A DNA stretch of 32,070 nucleotides. It comes from Candidatus Fermentibacterota bacterium. GTDB lineage: Bacteria > Fermentibacterota > Fermentibacteria > Fermentibacterales > JCC-6. A program made the translations under genes and the position numbers. The stretch lies in the NCBI GenBank assembly GCA_003644925.1, contig QNDS01000010.1, positions 1 to 32,070 of the forward strand, given 5' to 3'. The notes beneath the pieces are model-generated. The model was not told the DNA's origin. It ran no database searches and saw only the letters and a list, made by a program, of their open reading frames with translations. Positions 7,748 to 16,199 of this stretch are shown in pieces (the stretch's first letter is position 1; every line of letters begins with the position of its first letter).

Positions 7748-9034
7748 ATGTCTGGTGGTAACTTCAATCCATTCAGGATGGCGCAGGAGCAGTTCGATAA
7801 AGTAGCTGACTACCTGGATCTTGATGATGGTGCAAGGGGGTTACTGAGAAATCCCATGCGGGAGTATCATTTCAATATTCCTGTTCGTATGGATGACGGC
7901 TCAGTTAAGGTGTTCAGGGGGTTCCGGTGCCAGCATAACGATGCCAGAGGACCATGTAAGGGTGGAATAAGATTTCACCCCCAGGAGACTATTGATACTG
8001 TCAGGGCATTATCCATGTGGATGACCTGGAAATGTTCGGTTGTGGACATTCCTCTCGGCGGCGGAAAGGGAGGAGTTATCTGTGATCCTCATAACCTTTC
8101 CATGCGTGAGCAGGAGCTGATCTGCAGAGGCTGGGTCCGACAGCTTGCCCGAAACATCGGACCCCTTCAGGACATTCCGGCTCCCGATGTAATGACAAGT
8201 CCCCAGCATATGCTCTGGATGATGGACGAATACGAAGCTATTACGGGTGCTCAATATCCCGGTGTGATCACAGGAAAGCCGGTAGGCATGGGCGGTAGTC
8301 TCGGCAGAACAGAGGCTACTGGTTTTGGTCTGATCTTTACAGTAAGGGAAGCTCTCAAGCAGATGAATATCAGGCCTGGGGACACAACGGCAAGTTTTCA
8401 GGGATTCGGTAACGTTTCACAGTACGCCATCAAGCTTTACAACCAGCTTGGGGGAACTGTGATCTGTGTATCCTCCTGGGACCAGGCTGACCAGAAGGCG
8501 TATGCCTTCCGCAGGAAAGATGGAATAGATCTTGACGAACTTCTCTCCATAACTGACAAGTTCGGCGGTATAGACAAGCAGAAGGCAGTTGATCTCGGAT
8601 ACGACATCCTCGATGGGGATGAGTGGATAGAACAGGACGTGGATATTCTTTTGCCGTGTGCCCTTGAGAACCAGATCAATGGGGAGACTGCCAACAGGAT
8701 AAGCAGCAGGGTGAAAATTATCGGTGAAGGAGCCAATGGTCCTACCACTCCCGAGGCGGACAAGATCATCGAGGAGAAAGGTATCTTCGATATACCCGAT
8801 TTCCTTGCCAATGCCGGCGGGGTAACCTGCTCATACTTCGAGCAGGTCCAGAACAACATGAATTACTACTGGACAAAGGATGAAGTACTGGGCAAACTTG
8901 ATCAGAAGATGACTGAGGCATTTGTTGCCGTCAGTGAACTTGCCTCCAAGAACAATCTCTATATGCGTGACGCTGCCTACATAATAAGCGTCAGCAAGGT
9001 GGTTGAGGCCTGCAGGGCCAGAGGCTGGATATAG
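7748..9034 (+). CDS. gdhA: Glutamate dehydrogenase (Glu/Leu/Phe/Val dehydrogenase family)
   Basis: A 428-residue protein, the usual length of hexameric glutamate dehydrogenases and longer than leucine dehydrogenases. The substrate-binding region has RGPCKGGIRFHP (Lys71), a second lysine at 95 and GGGKGGV (Lys107), and the catalytic Asp147 lies in PAPDVMTS. The C-terminal nucleotide-binding domain has GFGNVSQYA near 219-227. The enzyme interconverts glutamate with 2-oxoglutarate and ammonium; the cofactor (NAD or NADP) cannot be settled by eye. AGAGGAG ends 6 nt before the ATG. It stands alone between a structured leader and a strong terminator, so it is probably an independently regulated single-gene unit. 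In a heterotroph that ferments peptides this would serve glutamate breakdown, but the direction is inference. Confidence 0.93.
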   Translation: MSGGNFNPFRMAQEQFDKVADYLDLDDGARGLLRNPMREYHFNIPVRMDDGSVKVFRGFRCQHNDARGPCKGGIRFHPQETIDTVRALSMWMTWKCSVVDIPLGGGKGGVICDPHNLSMREQELICRGWVRQLARNIGPLQDIPAPDVMTSPQHMLWMMDEYEAITGAQYPGVITGKPVGMGGSLGRTEATGFGLIFTVREALKQMNIRPGDTTASFQGFGNVSQYAIKLYNQLGGTVICVSSWDQADQKAYAFRRKDGIDLDELLSITDKFGGIDKQKAVDLGYDILDGDEWIEQDVDILLPCALENQINGETANRISSRVKIIGEGANGPTTPEADKIIEEKGIFDIPDFLANAGGVTCSYFEQVQNNMNYYWTKDEVLGKLDQKMTEAFVAVSELASKNNLYMRDAAYIISVSKVVEACRARGWI

Positions 9035-9056
9035 ATTCCGTTCTGATATGAAGAAG

Positions 9057-9087
9057 GGCGCCTGTTTACATCAGGCGCCTTTTTTTT
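9057..9087 (+). terminator. Strong intrinsic terminator after gdhA
   Basis: GGCGCCTG (9057-9064) and CAGGCGCC (9072-9079) form a perfect 8-bp G+C-rich stem around a 7-nt loop, followed by eight consecutive T. It sits 22 nt after the gdhA stop. Confidence 0.93.
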
Positions 9088-9101
9088 ATTTATCGGTTAA
9101 T

Positions 9102-9962
9102 ATGGCAAATTGTTTATTCTGCTCGGATTTGCATGGAAGAACCCGCCGTTACGGGAAACTGTTCCGGGTGATAAGGGATGAGGAACCCGATGCGGTCTTT
9201 CTAGGAGGTGATCTGCTTCCCGGAGCTGTTCAGATCTTTTCAGCGAATTTTCCTCATAATAATTTTGTTACCGATTACCTCGCGGGTGAACTTACACGAA
9301 TCAGGGAGGATCAGGGAACAGCCTATCCGGAGATCTTCCTGATACTTGGAAATGATGATGGACGTTGCGAAGAGACTGCGATTATTGACGCAGAGGAACG
9401 CGGACTGTGGCATTACGTCCATAACAGGAAGCTCAGCCTGGGCTCGTTTCAGATCTACGGTTACTCCTTTGTACCTCCATCACCGTTCAGGCTGAAGGAC
9501 TGGGAGAAATATGATGTGTCCAGATACGTTGATCCCGGGTGTGTTCCTCCGGAGGATGGAATCCACACGGTGCCGGTATCGGATTATGAAATGCGCTATT
9601 CCACCATCAGTGATGACCTTGAGGTTCTTACGGATGGAGATGATCTTTCACGGTCAATAATGCTGTTCCATTCCCCGCCTTACAGGACGAATCTGGATCG
9701 GGCTGCACTGGACGGCAGGATGATCGACCATGCTCCTCTGGATGTCCATGTGGGGAGTATTGCCATTCAAAGGTTCATTAAGAGAAAACAGCCTCTTATC
9801 ACCCTTCACGGGCATATTCATGAATCCTCCAGGATCACCGGTAGCTGGATGGACAGAGAAGGAGGGACATTCATGTTCAGTGCGGCTCACGACGGCCCCG
9901 AGCTTGCTCTTATCAGATTCGATCCGGATGATCCCGAGTCGGCAACAAGGGAGCTGCTCTAA
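9102..9962 (+). CDS. Calcineurin-like metallophosphoesterase
   Basis: A 286-residue protein with the five metal-binding motifs of the superfamily in order: SDLHGR (Asp9, His11), FLGGDLL, LGNDDGR, an isolated His in MLFHSPPYR and the closing HGHIH. These residues bind a two-metal centre that hydrolyses phosphomono- or diesters; the substrate is unknown. No signal peptide is seen, so it is probably cytoplasmic. The frame is open back to 9003, but that part overlaps gdhA and the terminator; MANCLFCSDLHGR at 9102 fits the family N-terminus. No convincing ribosome binding site precedes it. The start lies 14 nt after the gdhA terminator T-run, so its transcript must come through or start ahead of that hairpin. 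Its stop overlaps the end of the convergent minus-strand gene by 4 nt. Confidence 0.88.
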   Translation: MANCLFCSDLHGRTRRYGKLFRVIRDEEPDAVFLGGDLLPGAVQIFSANFPHNNFVTDYLAGELTRIREDQGTAYPEIFLILGNDDGRCEETAIIDAEERGLWHYVHNRKLSLGSFQIYGYSFVPPSPFRLKDWEKYDVSRYVDPGCVPPEDGIHTVPVSDYEMRYSTISDDLEVLTDGDDLSRSIMLFHSPPYRTNLDRAALDGRMIDHAPLDVHVGSIAIQRFIKRKQPLITLHGHIHESSRITGSWMDREGGTFMFSAAHDGPELALIRFDPDDPESATRELL

Positions 9963-12900
9963 TCCTTTTTTTCCTTCATTGCAAGCGGGCGGGCGGGATC
10001 AGCTACTGAACCTATCTTGATAGCATAGGACTGTTTCTTCTTTATATCGCTGTCCGTAATGATGTGTACATCAAGAAGGTGTTCCGTTTTGAAACCGGTC
10101 CTGATGTAGTTTATCTCACATAGACAGACATCCCAACCGTGGAGATATGATGCCAGCAGTTCACGGCTTCTATCGTCGCTGTTCGTATGGATCAGAAGGT
10201 CTATGTCACTGCATGGACCTGCGGTTGCGTTCTTGGTGCTTCCGAAGAGGTAGATGCCCTTGACACCGTATTTATCCGGATCGATCTCCGAAGCCAGGTT
10301 TTCAGCCATTCGCTGTCTCCACAACCAGTGTTCATCAGGGTTGGAAACAGAGGTCAAGCGGGTATGCGGAAGCAGACCGGACTCTTCCTGACTGGAATCA
10401 TCCTCTGACACAAGATATGCAATGGCCTCGCCTTCGTCCCCACTCATCGCGATTCTCAGAATCCTCCCTCCCGTACTTGCTTTCACATCTATAACCTTCA
10501 CTACATGGTTCAGGTCGGTGCAGTCCGGAAGGAGTTGGCACAGAGCATTCTCACTCTCTTCAAAGAACTCTCTTTTGAAGATAACATTGCCTTCATCAGG
10601 ATAAAGAGGCAGATAGCGTATACCGGCTTCCACAAGATCCTGGAAGAAATGTGTTCCAAAGGAGAGATCCGGTACGTAGCTTCCCTTCCGGAATGCCATT
10701 TCTATGAGGGCTGCAGTATTATTGATATCGGAGTAGGTTACCTGTACGCCAAGCTTTATATCACCTCGGCTGCCCCATCTTCCCGGTCCCATAAGGACGA
10801 AGCTCTTCTTCGAAAGGATACTGTTCAATCTGCCTACGGTTTTTCCGACAGCTACCAGATCCTTCATTTCCTTCAGGCTGTCATACTCCATGGGATCCAC
10901 ATAAACTATATGCGCAATCTCGCGGATGAATCCGTCCGAGATATACTTATCAGCTGTAAAGAGAATATCATCCGGTTCCGGCCGTTCGGTAAGGTGAACA
11001 GCTTCAGTCTGTTCCCAGGAGCTCTGAGCCCTGCATTGAAGCAGATACAGGTTTTCACCATCGGCGGCGAACTCTATATCCACAGGGAAACCGCATTCCT
11101 TTTCCAGAAGAGCAAGGAGGTGTCTCATCGTTTTAAGAAAACCTGTTTTCGGGCTAAGCAGTCCTTCAAAGGTTGGAATCACAAAATCATTCTCGAAATC
11201 CGTTAGCCTGTTGACCTGTCTGATCATTCCATCTTTGTGGGCAGAGAATATTCTTGTGACCTGAGGATATTGCGACCCGTATTCCCGGATGATATCCTCC
11301 ACCTTTACCGTTTCAATCCGCTCCTCTTCCAGGTTGATCACATCCATGAATTTAGGGGCATATCTTACTGTTTCGTCCACGCTTGTGTTTACCCTGAGTC
11401 CGGGCTGTCCCGGAGCCGCCAGCACCGGGAAATCATCACCCAGGCGGTCTACAGCACGTGTCCCGAGACCCGGCACAAGTCTTATCAATCCATCTTTTGT
11501 CCTGATCCTTGCGGACCACCGGAATTCGTTCCTGCTGAAAGCTACCCCGCCGTAAGCGGGGAAATAGTACTTCCCGACCTTTGTGCCGATCACCTGCTGG
11601 ATCAGAATACCCATCTCCTCCTGGAAATCCAGCAGATTCCGCTCGTTCCTGTACTCGATAGCATCGGGGCCGAACATGGAGGCATACACTTCGGCAATTG
11701 CGTCCATGAGGGCTTCCAACCGTTCTTTTTTTGTACCCTTATTCGCGATGAACAGACTTTTGTATTTTCCGCTGAAGGCTGCTTCTATACTATCTTCAAG
11801 GAGGCTTGAACTTCGCACGATCAGAGGGTAATCACCGATCGAATCAAGTGTCATGGAGAGTCCCTGTGTCATCTCGGGGCTGAAAGCGCAATTCTTGAAG
11901 AGCTGGATCAGATTCGGGTACTCCAGCCTGATTTCACCCAGATATCTGTATCTGTATTCAAGGAGCTCTTCAAGGCGGTTGTGATGAACGAAATCGAGTA
12001 TTCCGTCGCTGCAGACATACCATGTTTCAGGGGTTCTGATTTCGGCGAGCAGCGGATCATCACTGCCTGCATTCTTGATTATCTTTTCAGCCATGAACAG
12101 TCCCGCGCCCTTCCCTCCAAGCTGTCCGTGACTTCTGGCGGGAATGATCAGGGAATTCGTCAGCTGATAGAAATCCTTGATTGAGATCAATTCTTTAAGA
12201 CGGCTTATATAGTCAAGCCTTCTGCTTACCAGCCTTCTTATCAGGGATACCTTCAGAGCATTCAGAACCGGTTTCGAAAGGGTCGCTTCCTCAGTTACAA
12301 TTCCCTTGTGGTCATCCATGGCCTGCAATATTTCGGGAAGAGAGCTGGCATGGTCATCCAGTACGTTGATAAGATGTTCTATCCTGTTCTCCCCGATCCA
12401 CCTCTGAAGCAGGCTAAGTATTTGCTCATCGCTTAAATCCCTTCCTGCGATAGAAAAGATTTCCTCAACAAGTTCGAAGCTGATATCGAACTGCTGTCTT
12501 GGGATCGGCTGGTTGATACCCAGATGGTCAAGGTCAGCATCCTGAGTGGAGGTCTGGCCAGCAAATCTGTTCAGCAGAGCCGTGGCATCGGTTATCCCTA
12601 TGAAGCTCATATAATTCAGAAGTCTTCTGGATAGCGTCTGGTATAGCTTCCTGTCCGTAATGAGAAGCATATCCAGAATAGCTCTCCAGGATTCTGATCC
12701 GTTTCGTACGTCGGAACTATCGGTGTCTTCCCCCTCGAACATCTGGGAAAGGCTGTCATGCAGAATTGTATGGCTTATTCTTCGGGCCAGCGTCTTTATC
12801 AGCTTTTTCTCTTCTTCAAGGAATGCACTGCCCTTCTCCAGTTCGGGTGCCCGGGCGGGATAGGAAACGGATATCTGCCCGACGATGCTGTCGTTGATAA

Positions 12901-13159
12901 CCAGATTCTCCGAGAGTTCAGGTCCACCCTCATGGTATGCTGTCGATGTATACTCATTGTTCCTGTAGATTATCCTGGCTCTGCAGTGAGCAGGGCTGTA
13001 CCAGCCCTGAGGCATAGATTCCGCGACCGCCTGAAGTTTCTTCTCGAGGGGGACATCGCTCATCAGGATTTCATCAGCCATATACAGACAATTAAGTTCC
13101 TTTGCTCTCTCCCGGAGGGAGTTCACCAGTATTTGAGAGTCACTTCCCTTATCAGTCAT
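9959..13159 (-). CDS. PEP/pyruvate-binding domain protein with GAF-like N-terminus and C-terminal nucleotidyltransferase
   Basis: A 1066-residue multidomain protein. Residues about 15-140 begin with SLRERAKELNCLYMADEIL, a segment often found ahead of sensory modules, and look GAF-like. About 150-340 is helical. From about 345 to 780 lies a pyruvate-phosphate-dikinase N-terminal (ATP-grasp) domain with GGKGAGLFMAEKI (348-360) and RSSSLLEDS (449-457). A region with GPGRWGS and a GTHFFQDL segment follows, shared with the next gene. Residues about 945-1066 are a minimal nucleotidyltransferase-type domain: Gly973-Ser974, Asp985, Asp987 and a third Asp near 1030. The phosphohistidine swivel and PEP barrel of true PEP synthase are absent. 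The combination suggests a sensory or nucleotide-modifying role, but none can be named. It overlaps the upstream paralogue by 4 nt (ATGA), implying coupled translation. Confidence 0.85.
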   Translation of the reverse strand: MTDKGSDSQILVNSLRERAKELNCLYMADEILMSDVPLEKKLQAVAESMPQGWYSPAHCRARIIYRNNEYTSTAYHEGGPELSENLVINDSIVGQISVSYPARAPELEKGSAFLEEEKKLIKTLARRISHTILHDSLSQMFEGEDTDSSDVRNGSESWRAILDMLLITDRKLYQTLSRRLLNYMSFIGITDATALLNRFAGQTSTQDADLDHLGINQPIPRQQFDISFELVEEIFSIAGRDLSDEQILSLLQRWIGENRIEHLINVLDDHASSLPEILQAMDDHKGIVTEEATLSKPVLNALKVSLIRRLVSRRLDYISRLKELISIKDFYQLTNSLIIPARSHGQLGGKGAGLFMAEKIIKNAGSDDPLLAEIRTPETWYVCSDGILDFVHHNRLEELLEYRYRYLGEIRLEYPNLIQLFKNCAFSPEMTQGLSMTLDSIGDYPLIVRSSSLLEDSIEAAFSGKYKSLFIANKGTKKERLEALMDAIAEVYASMFGPDAIEYRNERNLLDFQEEMGILIQQVIGTKVGKYYFPAYGGVAFSRNEFRWSARIRTKDGLIRLVPGLGTRAVDRLGDDFPVLAAPGQPGLRVNTSVDETVRYAPKFMDVINLEEERIETVKVEDIIREYGSQYPQVTRIFSAHKDGMIRQVNRLTDFENDFVIPTFEGLLSPKTGFLKTMRHLLALLEKECGFPVDIEFAADGENLYLLQCRAQSSWEQTEAVHLTERPEPDDILFTADKYISDGFIREIAHIVYVDPMEYDSLKEMKDLVAVGKTVGRLNSILSKKSFVLMGPGRWGSRGDIKLGVQVTYSDINNTAALIEMAFRKGSYVPDLSFGTHFFQDLVEAGIRYLPLYPDEGNVIFKREFFEESENALCQLLPDCTDLNHVVKVIDVKASTGGRILRIAMSGDEGEAIAYLVSEDDSSQEESGLLPHTRLTSVSNPDEHWLWRQRMAENLASEIDPDKYGVKGIYLFGSTKNATAGPCSDIDLLIHTNSDDRSRELLASYLHGWDVCLCEINYIRTGFKTEHLLDVHIITDSDIKKKQSYAIKIGSVADPARPLAMKEKKD

Positions 13160-14844
13160 TTCAGTACTACCCCCAATCCTTTTCTGCCATCAATTTTTAC
13201 TGTTACTCCCTCTTCTATTTTCAGACAGCGGATATGTTCTGTCTCATGCACAATTTCACTTCCATCACTGATAATGTCCAGGTTAACCGGACCGTCAAGC
13301 GGTTCGTTCACAGAAAGATAACCCACGCCGAAACTGGAGAGATTGTGGAAAAAATGTGATCCCTGACTGAGTTCAACCCGCATTCTCGGTCCGGAGATCT
13401 CGATCATAGCTTCAGCGCCGGATATATGTCCCCAGGTTACAGGTATACCGAGCCATGGATCGGAGCTTCCCCAGCGGCCATAACCGATCAGCAGATACCC
13501 TTGGTTCTCTTTTGAGAGCTTCCTGTTAATTCCCGCAATCTCCGTTGCGATCTGCCTGGTTTTTGATGTGCTGAAAGATTCAGGCTTAACGTATACAACG
13601 TACTTTATTTCCTTAATGCCGTTGCCAAGAGCCCGGCGGGAGAAGGCCACAGTTCTCGCTCCCCGGATTTCCGCTTCCGGTATGTCCACCTCCTCTCTGA
13701 ATGAGGCTATGGGCCTAACCTGAAGCAGTCCGAGCGATGCGTCTTCCGATCGTCCCGGTCCCGTGACAGCGAATTCAATTTCCACAGGTCCATCCGCTTC
13801 TTCCGAGCATAGTTCAAGAACAGCGCGAACAGCATCGTTGAGGGGAATTACACGATCATCAAGAACCGGTGCGAAGTTAACCACTTTGGGGCCTTCTCTG
13901 CCGGTTCCGTGTACGAACCTGTCAGATTCAGGCAGATATGTTGATGCTACCAGCTTAAGCGTGTCATCGTAGTCAGCGTCTGCAAGAGGGGATGATATCA
14001 TGTACTCGGTTTCCGCAACAGGATCGTAAACAGTGATCTTTTCCATGTTTACCGCCCAGAACGTACTCTGAGTTCCTTTGAGAATATCGCCGGCTGAACC
14101 GAATGGAGGGGGCGCCTTGGGATTGGCGGGACTGTAGCTCCAGCAGAGCCCTCCGTCAACAATGCTCTTTCCGAGGCCAAGGGCCAGACTCACTACTCCA
14201 TCGGAAGGATTCGCTTTCCCGAATGCATAGTAGTTGAACGAGCGCGCCACTCCGGATATCAAGGGGTAGAACCTGTTGCCGTATCTCCTTCCGACTACTT
14301 TCTGAAGGATTACTGCCATCGTCTCTTCGGAGGCGGAGCCGCCTATCCCTCTGTGAAATTCCCTAGAATCACTGAAGTATGTGCTGGCCCAGACAAGTTT
14401 AACAGCTTCTATCAGTTTTCTGAAGCGTATCTCGTCCGACGGCTGATTGTTCGGGATCATTTTTGTCTGATATATACCGGCCAGTGGAGATTTTAGATCA
14501 TCCTCCAGGAGGCTTGAAGATCTGACCGCTACCGGTTCACGGGTTTTACCAACGAACTTCCAGAGTTCACCTGTCAGCCTCGGAGACATCTCTCCCCTGA
14601 TAAAAGCCATGGCAATTCTGTCATCAGAATCATTACCTTCAGCATAGGATACGAGATCGTTGCGTTGAACGAAATCCAGGAAGAACTCAGTAGTTATAAC
14701 CGAAAACTCCGGTACGGAAACGTGCATTGGAAACGATGCATTACTCCCGCGATCGAGCAGGCTTTCGATCATGCTCACCAGGCCGGATGCTTTCCCTCCG
14801 ATCCTGCTGTCGCCGTAGAATTCCGTACCTGGAACTTTCCTCAT
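13156..14844 (-). CDS. PEP/pyruvate-binding domain protein (PPDK N-terminal family)
   Basis: A 562-residue protein built on the same ATP-grasp-type domain as the following gene. GDSRIGGKASGL (11-22) and RSSSLLEDD (108-116) are the nucleotide-binding signatures, and LLQVRPI closes the domain. The C-terminal part carries LIGYGRWGSSDPWLGIPVTW and a GSHFFHNL segment, again shared with its neighbour. It has neither the central phosphohistidine domain nor the C-terminal PEP-binding barrel of PEP synthase or pyruvate phosphate dikinase, so it is not either enzyme. It may transfer phosphate to an unknown acceptor. The ATG at 14844 follows GGAAAGCGGGA. It is the first gene of a two-gene minus-strand operon with an extended -10 promoter upstream. 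The pairing of a short and a long paralogue suggests a hetero-complex. Confidence 0.87.
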   Translation of the reverse strand: MRKVPGTEFYGDSRIGGKASGLVSMIESLLDRGSNASFPMHVSVPEFSVITTEFFLDFVQRNDLVSYAEGNDSDDRIAMAFIRGEMSPRLTGELWKFVGKTREPVAVRSSSLLEDDLKSPLAGIYQTKMIPNNQPSDEIRFRKLIEAVKLVWASTYFSDSREFHRGIGGSASEETMAVILQKVVGRRYGNRFYPLISGVARSFNYYAFGKANPSDGVVSLALGLGKSIVDGGLCWSYSPANPKAPPPFGSAGDILKGTQSTFWAVNMEKITVYDPVAETEYMISSPLADADYDDTLKLVASTYLPESDRFVHGTGREGPKVVNFAPVLDDRVIPLNDAVRAVLELCSEEADGPVEIEFAVTGPGRSEDASLGLLQVRPIASFREEVDIPEAEIRGARTVAFSRRALGNGIKEIKYVVYVKPESFSTSKTRQIATEIAGINRKLSKENQGYLLIGYGRWGSSDPWLGIPVTWGHISGAEAMIEISGPRMRVELSQGSHFFHNLSSFGVGYLSVNEPLDGPVNLDIISDGSEIVHETEHIRCLKIEEGVTVKIDGRKGLGVVLK

Positions 14845-14882
14845 TCCCGCTTTCCTTTCATGTTTGTTGCAGACAGACCGAA

Positions 14883-14911
14883 AGTATAACAGGGATCAGA
14901 GCGGGAAGGAA
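14883..14911 (-). promoter_or_regulatory. Predicted extended -10 promoter of the PEP/pyruvate-binding operon
   Basis: On the minus strand TGTTATACT gives an extended -10 (TGn plus TATACT, hexamer at 14888-14883). A poor -35, TTCCTT, lies 17 nt upstream at 14911-14906. The leader would be about 30 nt. The rest of 14845-15111, shared with the divergent tol genes, shows no clear promoter for tolQ. Confidence 0.45.
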
Positions 14912-15111
14912 GGAAACCCCCTTATTCGGAAGTTATCGTATATTCAACTGAACCAGACAACCTTCACCTTATGGGTGATGGGGATACATATATGGAACAG
15001 AACCATTGCTTCGAATGTATATACTGTTAACGAATATGATTATGACAGGAACGAGAAGATGTTTGAAACGATAGAAACCGATTCCATTGCTTTTGCAAAG
15101 GGGGAAAATCC

Positions 15112-15780
15112 TTGATTGGACAGGTACTCGGTATCGTAGCCCGGGCCGATATTGTAACAAAGCTCATTCTTATAGTTATTGCTGTTCTCTCCGTCGGATC
15201 CTGGGCTGTGGCCATTGCAAAGATCCGGGAATTCAAGACGATACTCTCCTCTTCAAGAACATTCATGAATGCTCTGAGAACAACCGGAAGGGCGCCGGGC
15301 GGGGATTTCTGGAGCAGAAGCAGCGAAGTCGGACCCCTTGCCAGAATGTACGCCGAGGCGGGCAGGTTCCTTCAGAGAAGGCTTGACAGGGGGGTTGCTG
15401 AACCACTTTCCTCCGAGGAAGTAGGCAGCCTGACAAGCGCCCTCGAACGTGAGGCCGGGGAAGACCTGGCTCAGCGTGAACGTAATATCGGGCTGCTCGC
15501 TACGGTAACAAGTGTTGCGCCCCTGCTGGGGCTGCTTGGGACCGTATGGGGAATACTCTCAAGTTTCATCGGTATGAAGGAACTTGGAGTAGCCGACCTC
15601 AGCGCGGTTGGAGCGGGTATCGCAGCTGCGCTTACAACCACCGTTGCGGGACTTCTTGCAGCCATACCTGCAAATATCTTCCATAACTTCGTTGTGGGCA
15701 GGCTGAATTCTCTGGCGGGAGACATGGACAGATTTCTTTCAGAACTGGTTGATGTATGCAGGAGGGGAAGCCTGGAATGA
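15112..15780 (+). CDS. tolQ: TolQ/ExbB-type proton channel subunit (MotA/TolQ/ExbB family)
   Basis: A 222-residue inner-membrane protein with the family's three transmembrane helices: about 15-36, 126-150 and 168-190. The last two carry the conserved small and threonine-rich faces (TSVAPLLGLLGTVWGI and AALTTTVAGLLAAIPA) that line the proton path together with TolR. With TolR it uses the proton gradient to drive TolA. The start is a TTG at 15112: AAGGGGGA lies 5-6 nt ahead and no in-frame ATG occurs before the first helix. It opens the tol cluster and overlaps tolR by 4 nt. The gene order to pal and ybgF argues for TolQ rather than ExbB. Confidence 0.93.
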   Translation: MIGQVLGIVARADIVTKLILIVIAVLSVGSWAVAIAKIREFKTILSSSRTFMNALRTTGRAPGGDFWSRSSEVGPLARMYAEAGRFLQRRLDRGVAEPLSSEEVGSLTSALEREAGEDLAQRERNIGLLATVTSVAPLLGLLGTVWGILSSFIGMKELGVADLSAVGAGIAAALTTTVAGLLAAIPANIFHNFVVGRLNSLAGDMDRFLSELVDVCRRGSLE

Positions 15781-16199
15781 TCAAAACCAGGTACAAACAG
15801 TTCTCCAGTATCAATATCACCAACCTGGTGGATGTTACCCTTGTCCTTCTGGTGATATTCATGCTGACCTCACCTGTTATGCAGAGGAGCGCAGACATTT
15901 CTCCCCCCGCGTCAAATGAGGGAAGAGTTCTAAGCAACCTCGATCCCTCCGAGTCGCTTGTGGTCGAAATAGACGCGTACGGTAATCTGTCCGTTTCTGG
16001 TGAAGCGGTTCTTATGGAGGATCTTTCCTCCCTGGCGGAGGCTGCTTATGCATCGGGCAGATCTGAAGCTTTCGTTCGGGCTGACCGTGATGTCAGATAT
16101 GAAGTGGTAGCCAATGCCCTTACAAAACTTGGCAGCGGAGGATACCTGAACATCGGGCTTATTCAGGAAAGCACAGGTAACAACAGTGAAATTCACTGA
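15777..16199 (+). CDS. tolR: TolR/ExbD-type membrane protein
   Basis: A 140-residue protein: a short cytoplasmic N-terminus, one transmembrane helix (about 17-35) holding the essential acidic residue at Asp19 (NLVDVTLVLLVIFML), and a periplasmic domain ending in the usual ADRDVRYEVVANALTKL region. TolR pairs with TolQ to form the proton-driven stator of the Tol system. The ATG at 15777 overlaps the tolQ stop (ATGA) and has GGAGGGG about 10 nt upstream; an in-frame ATG at 15756 would add seven residues and lie inside tolQ. It also overlaps the next gene by 14 nt. Confidence 0.92.
   Translation: MIKTRYKQFSSINITNLVDVTLVLLVIFMLTSPVMQRSADISPPASNEGRVLSNLDPSESLVVEIDAYGNLSVSGEAVLMEDLSSLAEAAYASGRSEAFVRADRDVRYEVVANALTKLGSGGYLNIGLIQESTGNNSEIH

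Noticed and set aside
9003-9101. N-terminal extension of the metallophosphoesterase
   Set aside because: It overlaps the end of gdhA and its terminator; the family N-terminus begins at 9102.
10505-11206. Plus-strand frame of 233 codons and similar ones up to 13359
   Set aside because: They are opposite a 1066-residue protein with clear domains and show no family motifs of their own.
14864-15115. Plus-strand frame of 83 codons before tolQ
   Set aside because: It covers the promoter region of the divergent operon, has no recognisable features and overlaps the tolQ ribosome binding site.
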